From Eubacterium sp. 1001713B170207_170306_E7 (lineage in GTDB: Bacteria > Bacillota > Clostridia > Eubacteriales > Eubacteriaceae): a stretch of DNA of 64,000 nucleotides. Shown here piece by piece: positions 53,344-62,872 of the stretch. Under the pieces are notes generated by a model. It ran no database searches. It saw only the letters and a list, made by a program, of their open reading frames with translations, and was not told where the DNA came from. The stretch's first letter is position 1, and each line of letters begins with the position of its first letter. Location: assembly GCF_015547515.1 (NCBI RefSeq), contig NZ_JADMVE010000007.1, forward strand, positions 178,374 through 242,373, written 5' to 3'. A program made the position numbers and the translations under genes.

Positions 53344-53949
53344 ATGCAGATAATCATCATAGGTGCCAGCGGTCACGGAAAAGTGATCAGTGATATTATA
53401 AGTTATAGCGTTAAAAAAGTCGGGAGAGAGGTAACTATAAGTTTTTTTGGATGATAACATCAAAAGAGGTACAGAAATACATGGTTATCCTGTGATTGGG
53501 ACCGTTGAAGAATGTGTCCATTATCCCGAAGCACACTTTTTGATTGGCATTGGAGACAATCTGACACGAAAAAAGATTGCGGAAACATATGAATTAAATT
53601 ATATCACAGCGATTCATCCAACCGCAGTGACTAGTGAAAATGTTCATATTGGAAACGGCACCGTTGTCATGTCAAATGCCGTGATCAATGCCGATGCAGA
53701 GATTGGAAAGCACTGTATCATTAACACCTCAGCGGTCATTGAGCATGAGTGTGTACCCATGTATCGCCACAGGCTTGTTTGTGTGGGAATGTGCATGTGG
53801 GTGAGGAGTGCCATGTTGGGGCAGGAGCGACGGTGATTAATAATAGAACTATAGATAATAACACTGTTATTGGTGCAGAGAGTGTTGTAATTAAGGATAT
53901 TAATGAATCGGGTACTTATGCTGGAATCCCTATCAGGAGAATTGGATGA
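53344..53949 (+). pseudogene. Second NeuD/PglD-like acetyltransferase, broken by two frameshifts
   Basis: Three frames are needed to read one NeuD-like protein. Frame 1 from ATG 53344 (MQIIIIGASGHGKVISDII) stops at 53454 just after a run of seven T (53442-53448); six T would restore SFLDDNIKRG. Frame 2 then reads GYPVIGTVEECVHYPEAHFLIGIGDN to IEHEC near 53752. A second shift is needed to reach THVSPQACLCGNVHVGEECH and a normal C-terminus ending at 53949. About four residues expected between HEC and THVSP are missing, so the second lesion looks like a small deletion, not just a read error. The gene lies between the intact acetyltransferase and a glycosyltransferase whose ATG overlaps its end. 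Confidence 0.88.
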
Positions 53950-55058
53950 AAACAGTCTTGATTTTAGCAAATAATGACATTGGGTTGTATAACTTTCGAA
54001 AAGAGCTCATTGAAAAACTTTTAGAAAAAGGGTTTGAAGTAGCAATCGCATTGCCGTATGGAAAGAAAGTCGATCAATTGATCCAAATGGGATGTACTTA
54101 TTATGAAACCCCCATTGATCGCCACGGCACTAATCCTATCACCGATATGAAGCTCCTTCATAATTACAAAAAAATTCTAAAAGAATACAATCCCGATGTG
54201 GTTTTAGCCTACACCATCAAACCCACGATCTATGGTGGTATGGCCTGTCAAAAATTGGGCATTCCTTACATTGCCAACATCACCGGCTTAGGAACCGCCG
54301 TTGAACAAGGCGGATTAAAGCAAAAACTGATTCTGGCGCTTTACAAAAAAGCCTTTAAAAAAGTCAACATGGTCTTTTTCCAAAACCAGAAGAATCAAAG
54401 CTTTTTTAAAGAACAGGGCCTTTCAATTCCAAATCAGAGGCTTCTGCCCGGCTCCGGCGTCAACCTGAATGCCCATTGCTATGAGCCTTACCCGGAGAAG
54501 GATGACACCATCCGCTTCCTCTTTATTGGCCGCATGATGAAAGACAAAGGCATTGATGAGCTACTGGCCGCAGCCCAGATAATTAATGAAAAATATAGCC
54601 ATGTTTTTTTTGATCTCATTGGTTTTTGTGAAGCAGACTACAAAGGAAAAGCCCAGCTGGAAACTTTACACAAACAGAAAATTATCAATTACATGGGCCA
54701 CCAGGATGCCATTCATGAACATATTAAAGCTCATCATGTCTTGATCCATCCATCCTACCATGAAGGTATGGCCAACGTCCTTCTGGAAGCCGCCGCTTGT
54801 GGCCGCCCTGTGCTGGCCTCCAACATTCCCGGCTGTCAGGAAGCTTTTGATGAAGGCATCACCGGTTTTGGCTTTGAGCCAAAAAACGTCGACGACCTCG
54901 TCCGAACCATTGAAAAATTTATCGCCCTGCCCTATGAAGTTAAAAAAGCAATGGGAATCGCCGGTCGAAAAAAGATGGAGCAGGAGTTCGACCGCCAGAT
55001 CGTCGTGGACGCCTACATGGAAGAGATTGAAAACATATTAAAAAACAGACATAAATAA
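53946..55058 (+). CDS. GT4-family glycosyltransferase (PglA-like)
   Basis: A 370-residue GT-B transferase. The acceptor domain has ILANNDIGLYNFRKELIEKL and DVVLAYTIKPTIYGGMACQKLGIPYIANITGLGTA, a pattern seen in PglA-like GalNAc and galacturonosyl transferases. The donor domain has LPGSGVNLNAH, FLFIGRMMKDKGIDELLAAA and HPSYHEGMANVLLEAAACGRPVLAS (EX7E). It probably adds the second sugar to the lipid-linked residue. ATG overlaps the end of the broken acetyltransferase gene. Confidence 0.92.
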   Translation: MKTVLILANNDIGLYNFRKELIEKLLEKGFEVAIALPYGKKVDQLIQMGCTYYETPIDRHGTNPITDMKLLHNYKKILKEYNPDVVLAYTIKPTIYGGMACQKLGIPYIANITGLGTAVEQGGLKQKLILALYKKAFKKVNMVFFQNQKNQSFFKEQGLSIPNQRLLPGSGVNLNAHCYEPYPEKDDTIRFLFIGRMMKDKGIDELLAAAQIINEKYSHVFFDLIGFCEADYKGKAQLETLHKQKIINYMGHQDAIHEHIKAHHVLIHPSYHEGMANVLLEAAACGRPVLASNIPGCQEAFDEGITGFGFEPKNVDDLVRTIEKFIALPYEVKKAMGIAGRKKMEQEFDRQIVVDAYMEEIENILKNRHK

Positions 55059-55085
55059 ATAATTAGATTCGATTCTGGAGAAAAA

Positions 55086-56399
55086 ATGGATTTATATCAA
55101 GCACTTAAAAACAAACAGGAAAAACTGTCCCTCATAGGCCTCGGCTACGTAGGCATGCCCATCGCCGTCGCCTTCTCGGAAAAGCTCGACGTCATCGGCT
55201 TCGACGTCAACGCTGAAAAAGTCCAGCTTTATCAAAAAGGCGTTGACCCCACCAAAGAGGTGGGGGATGAAGCCATCAAAAGCTGTACCGTGGATTTTAC
55301 AAACGACGAGACAAAACTTCGAGAAGCCCGATTTCACATTGTGGCCGTTCCAACCCCGGTGAGAGATGATAAAACACCAGACCTGACCCCCGTGGAAGGC
55401 GCCAGCCACACCCTGGGAAGAAACCTGACCAAAGGTTCCATCGTGGTCTATGAAAGCACCGTTTATCCCGGCGTTACCGAAGAAATCTGCATCCCTATTT
55501 TAGAAAAAGAATCCGGTTTAAAATGCGGCGAGGATTTTAAAGTCGGCTATTCCCCAGAGCGCATCAACCCCGGCGACAAAGTCCACCGCCTCGAGACCAT
55601 TGTCAAGATCGTCTCCGGCATGGACGAAGAAACCCTGGACACCATTGCCAAGGTTTACGCGCTCGTCGTCGACGCCGGTGTCCACCGGGCCGAGAGCATC
55701 AAAGTCGCAGAAGCCGCCAAGGTCATTGAGAACAGCCAGCGGGATATCAACATCGCCTTTATGAACGAACTGTCCATCATCTTTAACAAGATGGGCATCG
55801 ACACCCAGGCCGTTTTAAAAGCAGCCGGCACCAAGTGGAACTTCCTGAACTTTTTCCCCGGCCTCGTCGGCGGGCACTGCATCGGCGTCGATCCCTACTA
55901 CCTGACCTACAAAGCTGAGCAGTTAGGATACCATTCCCAGATCATCCTGTCCGGGCGGCGCATCAACGACGACATGGGCAAGTATGTGGCCGAGAACATC
56001 GTCAAGCAGCTGTTAAAAAAAGACATCTCCACTAAAAACGCCAGAGTCGCCATTCTGGGCTTTACCTTCAAAGAAGACTGCCCCGATACCCGAAATACAA
56101 AAGTCATCGACATCGTCAAAGAGCTCAGAGACTACGGCATCGAGCCCATCCTCTGCGACCCCGAAGCCGACGCCCAAGAAGCGAAAAAAGAATATGGTAT
56201 CGAATTTACAAATTATAAAGACCTGAAAGACTTAGACTTAACCGTCATCGCCGTCGCCCACCAAAGCTTTAAAGACAAAACCCTCGAAGAGTTAGATCAA
56301 CTCTATAAAAATCCAGAAGCCAAAATCCTCATCGACCTGAAGGGCATTTTGGATAAACAAACCTGTGAAAAGCAAAACTACACCTACTGGAGGTTATAA
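55086..56399 (+). CDS. Nucleotide-sugar 6-dehydrogenase (TviB/WbpO-like)
   Basis: A 437-residue UDP-sugar dehydrogenase that oxidises C6 to a carboxylate with NAD. Rossmann start LSLIGLGYVGMPIAVAFSEK; YSPERINPGDKVH and the catalytic Cys in GLVGGHCIGVDPYYLTYKA are intact; the C-terminal UDP-binding domain starts near GFTFKEDCPDTRNTK. Sequence style favours the UDP-GlcNAc dehydrogenases (TviB, WbpO). The epimerase gene follows three bases after its stop, and the pair would give UDP-GalNAcA. Confidence 0.93.
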   Translation: MDLYQALKNKQEKLSLIGLGYVGMPIAVAFSEKLDVIGFDVNAEKVQLYQKGVDPTKEVGDEAIKSCTVDFTNDETKLREARFHIVAVPTPVRDDKTPDLTPVEGASHTLGRNLTKGSIVVYESTVYPGVTEEICIPILEKESGLKCGEDFKVGYSPERINPGDKVHRLETIVKIVSGMDEETLDTIAKVYALVVDAGVHRAESIKVAEAAKVIENSQRDINIAFMNELSIIFNKMGIDTQAVLKAAGTKWNFLNFFPGLVGGHCIGVDPYYLTYKAEQLGYHSQIILSGRRINDDMGKYVAENIVKQLLKKDISTKNARVAILGFTFKEDCPDTRNTKVIDIVKELRDYGIEPILCDPEADAQEAKKEYGIEFTNYKDLKDLDLTVIAVAHQSFKDKTLEELDQLYKNPEAKILIDLKGILDKQTCEKQNYTYWRL

Positions 56400-56401
56400 A
56401 A

Positions 56402-57391
56402 ATGGGATACGAAAACATCACATTTCCCCAAGAAACCAAATTTCTGATCACCGGCGGTGCAGGCTTTATCGGCTCCAACCTCTGCGAAGCCCTGCTAAAA
56501 CGCGGCCATTTCGTGCGCTGCCTGGACGATTTGTCCACCGGAAAAGAAGAAAACATCCAGCCTTTTTTAGAAAACCCAAATTTCGAATTCATCAAAGGCG
56601 ATATCCGGGATCTCGATACCTGCATGAACGCCTGCAAAGCGATTGACTACGTCTCCCACCAGGCCGCCTGGGGAAGCGTGCCCCGAAGCATCGAGATGCC
56701 CCTGCTCTACGAAGAAATCAATATCAAAGGCACCCTGAACATGCTCGAAGCCGCCAGACAAAACAACGTGAAAAAGTTCGTCTACGCCTCCTCCTCATCC
56801 GTCTACGGCGATGAGCCCACCCTGCCTAAAAAAGAAGGCAGAGAAGGCAATTTACTCTCCCCCTACGCCCTGACCAAAAGAACCAATGAAGCATACGCCG
56901 CACTTTACACCAAACTCTACGGCCTGGAAACCATCGGCTTTCGCTACTTCAACGTTTTTGGCAGAAGACAGGATCCCGACGGCGCCTACGCTGCTGTTAT
57001 CCCAAAGTTTGTGAGTGCACTGCTCTATAACATTGCCCCAAAGATCAATGGAGACGGCACCCAGTCCAGAGACTTTACCTATATTGAAAATGTCATCGAA
57101 GCCAATCTGAAAGGCATGCAGGCAACCAGGGAAGCCGCCGGGGAAGCCTTCAACATCGCCTACGGCGGCCAGGTCAATCTCAATGAGCTCTACCAGAAGC
57201 TCAGCGAGCTGCTGGGTAAAAAGATCAAGCCGGTCTATGGACCGGAGCGGGCAGGGGATATCAAACATTCCAATGCGGATATTGACAAGGCGAGAAAACT
57301 TCTAAAGTATGCGCCGGATTATAGTTTTGAGCGAGGGATTGAGCTGACAATTGAGTGGTATGAAAAAAATATGTGTCTTTACGCTATATAG
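56402..57391 (+). CDS. UDP-N-acetylhexosamine C4-epimerase (TviC/WbpP-like)
   Basis: A 329-residue extended SDR. Cofactor motif FLITGGAGFIGSNLCEALL, then catalytic YxxxK in SPYALTKRTNEAY and serine in ASSSSVYGDEPTLPKKE. FRYFNVFGRRQDPDGAYAAVIPKF is characteristic of the UDP-GlcNAc/GalNAc (WbpP, TviC) group. Acts with the dehydrogenase upstream to supply a uronic amino sugar. This is the last gene with base composition like the chromosome; the next gene overlaps its end by 32 bases and is strongly AT-rich. Confidence 0.93.
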   Translation: MGYENITFPQETKFLITGGAGFIGSNLCEALLKRGHFVRCLDDLSTGKEENIQPFLENPNFEFIKGDIRDLDTCMNACKAIDYVSHQAAWGSVPRSIEMPLLYEEINIKGTLNMLEAARQNNVKKFVYASSSSVYGDEPTLPKKEGREGNLLSPYALTKRTNEAYAALYTKLYGLETIGFRYFNVFGRRQDPDGAYAAVIPKFVSALLYNIAPKINGDGTQSRDFTYIENVIEANLKGMQATREAAGEAFNIAYGGQVNLNELYQKLSELLGKKIKPVYGPERAGDIKHSNADIDKARKLLKYAPDYSFERGIELTIEWYEKNMCLYAI

Positions 57392-58403
57392 TTTAAAGGG
57401 AGCATCATCACATTACAGAATTTTGCAATTTAAAAACGATTTAGAAAAAAATTTCGATGCTAAATTTTTTTGTTTTTGGAGCGATAAGTATATAACAAAA
57501 TATAGCTCTAATAAAAAAAAATATATGTTAAATATTACATTTGAATATTTAAAAAATATGTTTAAACGAATTTTTCAGATTTTGGTACTTGCACCAAAGT
57601 GTGATGTTGTTTTTTTTCAAAAAGGTATAATTCCTAAAAGTAATTTCTCTTTTTTAAGATATTTAAAAAAAAGGGGAGTTAAGGTTGTATTTGATGTAGA
57701 TGATGCTATTTATCTAAATGAAAAACCAAAGGGAATATCAAAATGTATTGCTGCATTGTCGGATCTGGTAATTGTAGGGAATGATGAATTGGAAAAGTAC
57801 TATAGCGACTTTGCAAGCAGAGTACTACTAATACCTACTGTTGATTATACACCAGCATATGAGCCATTTAGACGTGATACTTTTAATATGAAAGTAGTTG
57901 GTTGGATTGGAACTAAAGCAACAATCAATAATTTGGATTTAATAATTGAACCGATGAATAGGCTTGTAAATATATATCCAGAAGTTGAATTGCACATAAT
58001 ATGTGATGATGATTATGGATATACTAAAAAAATTAAAAACTCAAAATTGGTGAAATGGGATATCAATACATATAAAGAGAATTTAAGTAATATAACAATT
58101 GGGATAATGCCTTTAAAAGATAATGAATACAATAGAGGAAAGTGCGGATTTAAGTTAATACAATATTTAAATCTTGAAAAACCTATAATATCGAGTAATG
58201 TAGGTGTTAATAAAGAAATAACAAATGGCTTTGGATTATTGGCAGAAGATAAAGAGCAATGGTTCAAAGCTTTAGGGAAAATTTTGTTTAATAGTGATTG
58301 CTATTATAAACTTACCACGAATATAAGTGAGGAGTTTAACAAAAAGTATTCATTTGAGATAGCGTCTAAAATGCTTATAGAAATATTAGATAATATTATT
58401 TAA
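57360..58403 (+). CDS. Glycosyltransferase, GT4-like
   Basis: A 347-residue GT-B type protein, divergent from named members. The N-terminal half has YSLKGASSHYRILQF and the acidic VVFDVDDAIYLNEKP stretch; the C-terminal half has VVGWIGTKATINNLDLI, MPLKDNEYNRGKCGFKLIQYLNLEKPIISSNVG and a typical helical end. GWIGT and the KCGFKLIQY region are seen in GT4 enzymes of capsule loci. The ATG at 57360 lies inside the epimerase gene. Codon choice is AT-heavy (AAA, ATA, AAT), unlike the genes before it. Donor and acceptor unknown. Confidence 0.85.
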   Translation: MKKICVFTLYSLKGASSHYRILQFKNDLEKNFDAKFFCFWSDKYITKYSSNKKKYMLNITFEYLKNMFKRIFQILVLAPKCDVVFFQKGIIPKSNFSFLRYLKKRGVKVVFDVDDAIYLNEKPKGISKCIAALSDLVIVGNDELEKYYSDFASRVLLIPTVDYTPAYEPFRRDTFNMKVVGWIGTKATINNLDLIIEPMNRLVNIYPEVELHIICDDDYGYTKKIKNSKLVKWDINTYKENLSNITIGIMPLKDNEYNRGKCGFKLIQYLNLEKPIISSNVGVNKEITNGFGLLAEDKEQWFKALGKILFNSDCYYKLTTNISEEFNKKYSFEIASKMLIEILDNII

Positions 58404-58452
58404 AGGCCATAAATGATTTAAATATTTGAAAAAAATTTTAAGGATGTTAAAA

Positions 58453-59358
58453 ATGAAAAGCCCAAAGATAAGAGTTTTAATGTCAACATATAATGGTGAA
58501 AAATATCTTATTAAGCAACTTGAAAGCATTAAAAAACAAAAGGATGTAAATTTAAGTTTATTGGTTCGAGATGATGGCTCAAAAGATTCAACTGTAAAGA
58601 TATGTAAAAAATATGATTTTCTTGAATTATACCAAGGAAAGAATATAGGGGCAGCTAGGAGTTTCTATGATCTAGTAAAAAATTCTGGTGACTATGATTT
58701 TTATGCCTTTTCAGATCAAGATGATATCTGGGATGAAAATAAATTGCATATTGCTATTCAACATCTAAAAAAAAATAGTTTAAAAAAGCCTTGCATGTAT
58801 TGTTCGAATTACAGATTGATTGATAGCAGAGACCAAGTTATTAAAAATGGAAAAAATAAAAGTGTTTTGAAACGAAATAAATATACTTCTTTAGTGCAGA
58901 ATATAGCTACTGGATGTACTATCGTATTTAATAAAAATGCAAAAGAACTATTCCTATCTTATTTACCGCAAAATATAGTAATGCATGATTATTGGATGTA
59001 TCTTTTATGTGTATTTTTTGGTGAGGTAATCTATGACCCGATTCCTCACTTAGGATATAGACAACATTTAAATAATGTTTTGGGAGATAATAGTAGTGGC
59101 TTTTCAAAATTCAAGAGCAGATGTTTATCATTTAAAACCATAAAAAACCAACATTTTAGAGAAGAAATGGCAAGTGAGCTATTCAATGGATTTAAAGATC
59201 GTCTTAGTTATAAGGATGCTAAAAAAGTGAAAGAAATTATGCTGTATAGAAAAAAATTGATTTTAAGGATAAATTTGTTGTTTGACTCCGATATATATAT
59301 GTTAACATTCGATAGAAATATTTGGTTGAAAATTCGAATTTTGTTAGGAAAATTATAA
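58453..59358 (+). CDS. GT2-family glycosyltransferase (rhamnosyltransferase-like)
   Basis: About 301 residues. GT-A start IRVLMSTYNGEKYLIKQLESI, then LLVRDDGSKDSTV, the metal-binding FSDQDDIWDENKL and MHDYWMYLL near the active-site end match the RgpB-like rhamnosyltransferase group of GT2. The ATG at 58453 follows AAGGA by eight bases; TTG (58426) and ATG (58444) starts are less well placed. AT-rich like its neighbours. Four bases separate it from the polymerase gene. Confidence 0.87.
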   Translation: MKSPKIRVLMSTYNGEKYLIKQLESIKKQKDVNLSLLVRDDGSKDSTVKICKKYDFLELYQGKNIGAARSFYDLVKNSGDYDFYAFSDQDDIWDENKLHIAIQHLKKNSLKKPCMYCSNYRLIDSRDQVIKNGKNKSVLKRNKYTSLVQNIATGCTIVFNKNAKELFLSYLPQNIVMHDYWMYLLCVFFGEVIYDPIPHLGYRQHLNNVLGDNSSGFSKFKSRCLSFKTIKNQHFREEMASELFNGFKDRLSYKDAKKVKEIMLYRKKLILRINLLFDSDIYMLTFDRNIWLKIRILLGKL

Positions 59359-59362
59359 AAAA

Positions 59363-60685
59363 ATGAATAAAATAGAGACAAGGAAAACAAACTTTAAAAG
59401 AGTATGTGCTTCAGTATTATTCTTTTTAATGCTTTTTTTTCCAACAGTAACTGAAATAAAAAACATTAAAATAGGTCTTATATTTTTTCTTGTTTTAATG
59501 ATTATTTATGATATCTTTTCGAGTAACAGAACATTTATATCTAAAAAAGTGTTTGTGTGGATATTAATTTGGATGATAACGGGCTTGTTTTTCCTTTTAA
59601 TAGGTATAGTTCATAATAATACTCAAGGTATTATTCAAATAGGAACATTTTATTTTTTATGGCCACTTATATATTTGATATTTATTAGTGGATGTCGCAA
59701 TAAAAAAAGTTTTTTTATACTATATAAAATAATAATTATAAGTAGTATAATTATAAATTTATATGCAATTTATTATGTTTTTAGTCAATATGGATTTTTG
59801 CCTATACTGGATTTTTTAAACTTTCAAAGTACAGAAAGTGGTATTTACTTTGGTAATAATGGCGAGATAGCATATTCTTTAGTTAATATTTCAACTCTAG
59901 TTTTTACTATCCCATTTATTTTATCAGTTTTCTTTTTATGGCCTAAAAATCTACAAAAAAGAATTAGCTGGCCTTTAATCATGATTTGTTTGTTTACTAG
60001 TTTTATCGCGGCACTGTTAGCCCGAAGAAATGCACTATATATTGAAATAATATTTTCTTTAATAATAATATTCTTTATAAAAAATATATATTATAAAGAA
60101 GAAAAAACAAATTTAAAAAAGTATGTATTAGTATTTATCTTTTCTCTTTTAATTTTATATATGCTTATAGAATACTTGAATTTTAATTTCATTAATAGTG
60201 TTTTTTTATCAATTAAAGATGCGTTTGATTTTTCAGGAAAGAGTAATGATTTTGGAGCGACTTTAAGATATCAACAGTTTAAAGCTTTAATCAATGGTTG
60301 GAAAAACCATGTTTTTTTAGGAGCTGGACTAAACAGTGGTGTCTCAGAAATAGTGCGATCAGATGTTCAAAAATGGGCTTATGAGCTAACTTATGTTGCT
60401 CTTTTATATCAAATGGGAGTAATTGGAATATGTATATTTACTTTCCAAATTATATGGATAATAAAAAGATTACTTCAAATTATGAAGGATGAAGAATTCA
60501 AAAATTTAGTTGTAGTAGTTTTAGTAGGTTTATTATCTTTTCTACTAGCAAATGCAACAAATCCATATTTAATGAAATTTGATTATTTATGGGTTTTATT
60601 TTTACCGTTATCAATTATTAATTATTACCAAATAAATAATGGGGGAAATTATGAATCAACTCAGCTTAAAACAGATACAGTATAA
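59363..60685 (+). CDS. Wzy-type polysaccharide repeat-unit polymerase
   Basis: A 440-residue membrane protein with about 11-12 helices and one long extracellular loop (about 285-335), the shape of Wzy/O-antigen ligase-like proteins. GATLRYQQFKALINGWKNHVFLGAGLNSG in that loop resembles the family's conserved segment; RRNALYIEIIFSLIIIF precedes it. It joins repeat units on undecaprenyl pyrophosphate outside the membrane. Sequence identity in this family is always low, so the call rests on topology, the loop motif and the cluster. The LicD gene overlaps its end. Confidence 0.85.
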   Translation: MNKIETRKTNFKRVCASVLFFLMLFFPTVTEIKNIKIGLIFFLVLMIIYDIFSSNRTFISKKVFVWILIWMITGLFFLLIGIVHNNTQGIIQIGTFYFLWPLIYLIFISGCRNKKSFFILYKIIIISSIIINLYAIYYVFSQYGFLPILDFLNFQSTESGIYFGNNGEIAYSLVNISTLVFTIPFILSVFFLWPKNLQKRISWPLIMICLFTSFIAALLARRNALYIEIIFSLIIIFFIKNIYYKEEKTNLKKYVLVFIFSLLILYMLIEYLNFNFINSVFLSIKDAFDFSGKSNDFGATLRYQQFKALINGWKNHVFLGAGLNSGVSEIVRSDVQKWAYELTYVALLYQMGVIGICIFTFQIIWIIKRLLQIMKDEEFKNLVVVVLVGLLSFLLANATNPYLMKFDYLWVLFLPLSIINYYQINNGGNYESTQLKTDTV

Positions 60686-61460
60686 ATCGTTAGAAATACT
60701 AAAAAAAGTTGATAATATTTGCACTAAGAATAATTTAACATATTTTTTAGCGTATGGTACATTAATCGGTGCTGTTAGACATAAAGGCTTTATACCTTGG
60801 GATGATGACATAGATATTATGATGCCAAGAAAGGATTACAATTTGTTGCTTCAATATTTTTATGATAACCAAAAAAGTATATATCCGTTAAAAGTACTAA
60901 ATGTGGAAACAACAAAAAATTATCCATATATGATAGCAAGAATTATCGACGATAGATTTACAGTAATAGAAAATAGAGTTAAGGTTAACTATGGTTTAGG
61001 ATTATTTATCGATATTTATCCATTAGATGCTTTAGGAGAAAATACTTTAGAAATAAAATATACTTTAAGAAAAACTAATTTTTATGTCCAAGCAATAAAA
61101 TGTTTTTTGCCTGAAGATAAAAATCTTAAGGGGTTAAATCATTATAAAGCAATAGTTTTAAGAATGTTTATCAGTAAATCTAAAGAATATTATATAAAAA
61201 AATTAATTTCTATTATAAAAAAGAAAAACTATGAAAGAAGTAAATGTGTTGGATGTGTTGTTTGGGAAAATGATTGTTATGAAAAAAGTCTTGTAGAAAA
61301 AACAATGAAAATGAAATTTGAAGATGCAGAGTTTCCTGTCCCCGTAGGTTATCATGAAATGCTTACACAAATATATGGAAATTATATGGAGTTGCCGCCG
61401 GAAAATGAGCGAATAGGACATCATGAGTACCAAGCATTTGTGAAAGATCAATATTTATGA
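60651..61460 (+). CDS. LicD-family phosphotransferase
   Basis: About 269 residues. LicD core AYGTLIGAVRHKGFIPWDDDIDIMMPRKDY has the nucleotidyltransferase-like DDDID metal site; GLGLFIDIYPLDAL follows, and the C-terminal FPVPVGYHEMLTQIYGNYMELPP is also typical. LicD proteins place phosphocholine, phosphoethanolamine or similar groups on surface glycans. The ATG at 60651 with GGGGGA upstream is chosen over one at 60639. Overlaps the end of the polymerase gene, and the flippase overlaps its own end. Confidence 0.92.
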   Translation: MNQLSLKQIQYKSLEILKKVDNICTKNNLTYFLAYGTLIGAVRHKGFIPWDDDIDIMMPRKDYNLLLQYFYDNQKSIYPLKVLNVETTKNYPYMIARIIDDRFTVIENRVKVNYGLGLFIDIYPLDALGENTLEIKYTLRKTNFYVQAIKCFLPEDKNLKGLNHYKAIVLRMFISKSKEYYIKKLISIIKKKNYERSKCVGCVVWENDCYEKSLVEKTMKMKFEDAEFPVPVGYHEMLTQIYGNYMELPPENERIGHHEYQAFVKDQYL

Positions 61461-62851
61461 AAAACAAAGTTTTAAAAGCGGGAATTGGTTATACATTTGG
61501 AAATTACTTACTTAAAGGGTTAAGTTTTTTGACCCTGCCTATTTTTGCAAGACTGCTGACGACAGAAGATTATGGAATATACAATATTTATCTTTCTTAT
61601 GAGTCTATTATTTATATTATATTAGGATTAACCTTTCATGCAAGTTTTAGAAATGCTAAATATAAGTATAAAGATAAATTCAATGAATATGTTTCAAATT
61701 GCGTTTTAGTTACATTAATTAGTTTAGGAATATGGCTATTGATGAGCAATATTTTTTATTCGCTTTATAAAGATATCATTAATTTAAATAGAATTGCGAT
61801 TAATTTATTACTTTTTCATAGTTTTGGAACAACAATTTTAACAGATTATAACACATATGTTGGAATTGATTATCAGTACCAATCTTTTTTAAAAATATCT
61901 GCTATAAATGCGTTAAGTAATATCATTCTTTCAATAATTTTTATTTTAACGATTTTTGACTCGGAACGTTATCTTGGAAGAATAATGGGTACAGCCATTC
62001 CAATTATCCTTATATCAATAATAATAAGTATTTTGTTTTTTAAAAAAGCTAAGCCTACCATAAAAAAAGAATATACTAAGTATGCTTTTAAATATAGCCT
62101 TCCAATCATACCACATGGTCTTTCTCAAATTGTTTTATCTCAATTTGATCGTATTATGATTAATACTATGGTTGGTGCATCTCAAGCAGGAATATACAGT
62201 TTTGCTTACAATATTTTTAGCATAGTTTCAGTTACAGGGGCATCGATAGATCAGGTTTGGCAACCGTGGTTTTATGAAAAGATGGCTGAAAAAAATTTGA
62301 GAGCTATTTATCATAGAGCGAATGAATTAATAATTGGTATGGGGATACTTATCAGTTGTATTATATTAGTTTCTCCAGAAATCATTCATGTTCTTGGAAC
62401 GGAAGCATATGATGAAGCGAAATATGTCGTAATTCCAATTTTAATAGGAGGATATTTTACCTTTTTATATAATATTCCGGCTAGCGTTGAGTATTATTAT
62501 GCAAAAACGAAGTTTATTGCTATTGGAACAATGTTAGCGGCTTTATTGAATATTTTACTTAATAGTTTAGTTATTCCAATTTATGGTTATGTCGCTGCAG
62601 CGTACACTACGCTTGTAACATACTTTTTATATTTTTTGTTTCACAGTATTTTAGCTTTTTATATTGAAAAGAAAATGGTGTTTTCAATACTAAAGACATT
62701 TTTTATAAGTTTCTCGATGATACTGACAGCCATAATAACTTTTGTTTTTATGGAAAAATTTGTTTATAGATGGGGTATTGTAGGATTGTTTATCATAACG
62801 AGTATCTTTTGGATAGAAAATAAATATCATATTTTAAATAAAAAAAAATAA
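61457..62851 (+). CDS. Wzx-type oligosaccharide flippase
   Basis: A 464-residue MATE-like protein with about 12-14 helices. The start GIGYTFGNYLLKGLSFLTLPIFARLLTTEDYGIYN is the family signature (polysaccharide biosynthesis/RfbX), and SLPIIPHGLSQIVLSQFDRIMINTMVG is the central repeat. It turns undecaprenyl-linked repeat units to the outer face for Wzy. Last gene of the AT-rich block, overlapping licD by four bases. Confidence 0.93.
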   Translation: MKNKVLKAGIGYTFGNYLLKGLSFLTLPIFARLLTTEDYGIYNIYLSYESIIYIILGLTFHASFRNAKYKYKDKFNEYVSNCVLVTLISLGIWLLMSNIFYSLYKDIINLNRIAINLLLFHSFGTTILTDYNTYVGIDYQYQSFLKISAINALSNIILSIIFILTIFDSERYLGRIMGTAIPIILISIIISILFFKKAKPTIKKEYTKYAFKYSLPIIPHGLSQIVLSQFDRIMINTMVGASQAGIYSFAYNIFSIVSVTGASIDQVWQPWFYEKMAEKNLRAIYHRANELIIGMGILISCIILVSPEIIHVLGTEAYDEAKYVVIPILIGGYFTFLYNIPASVEYYYAKTKFIAIGTMLAALLNILLNSLVIPIYGYVAAAYTTLVTYFLYFLFHSILAFYIEKKMVFSILKTFFISFSMILTAIITFVFMEKFVYRWGIVGLFIITSIFWIENKYHILNKKK

Positions 62852-62872
62852 ACTTATAACGAGGGAGTTGAG

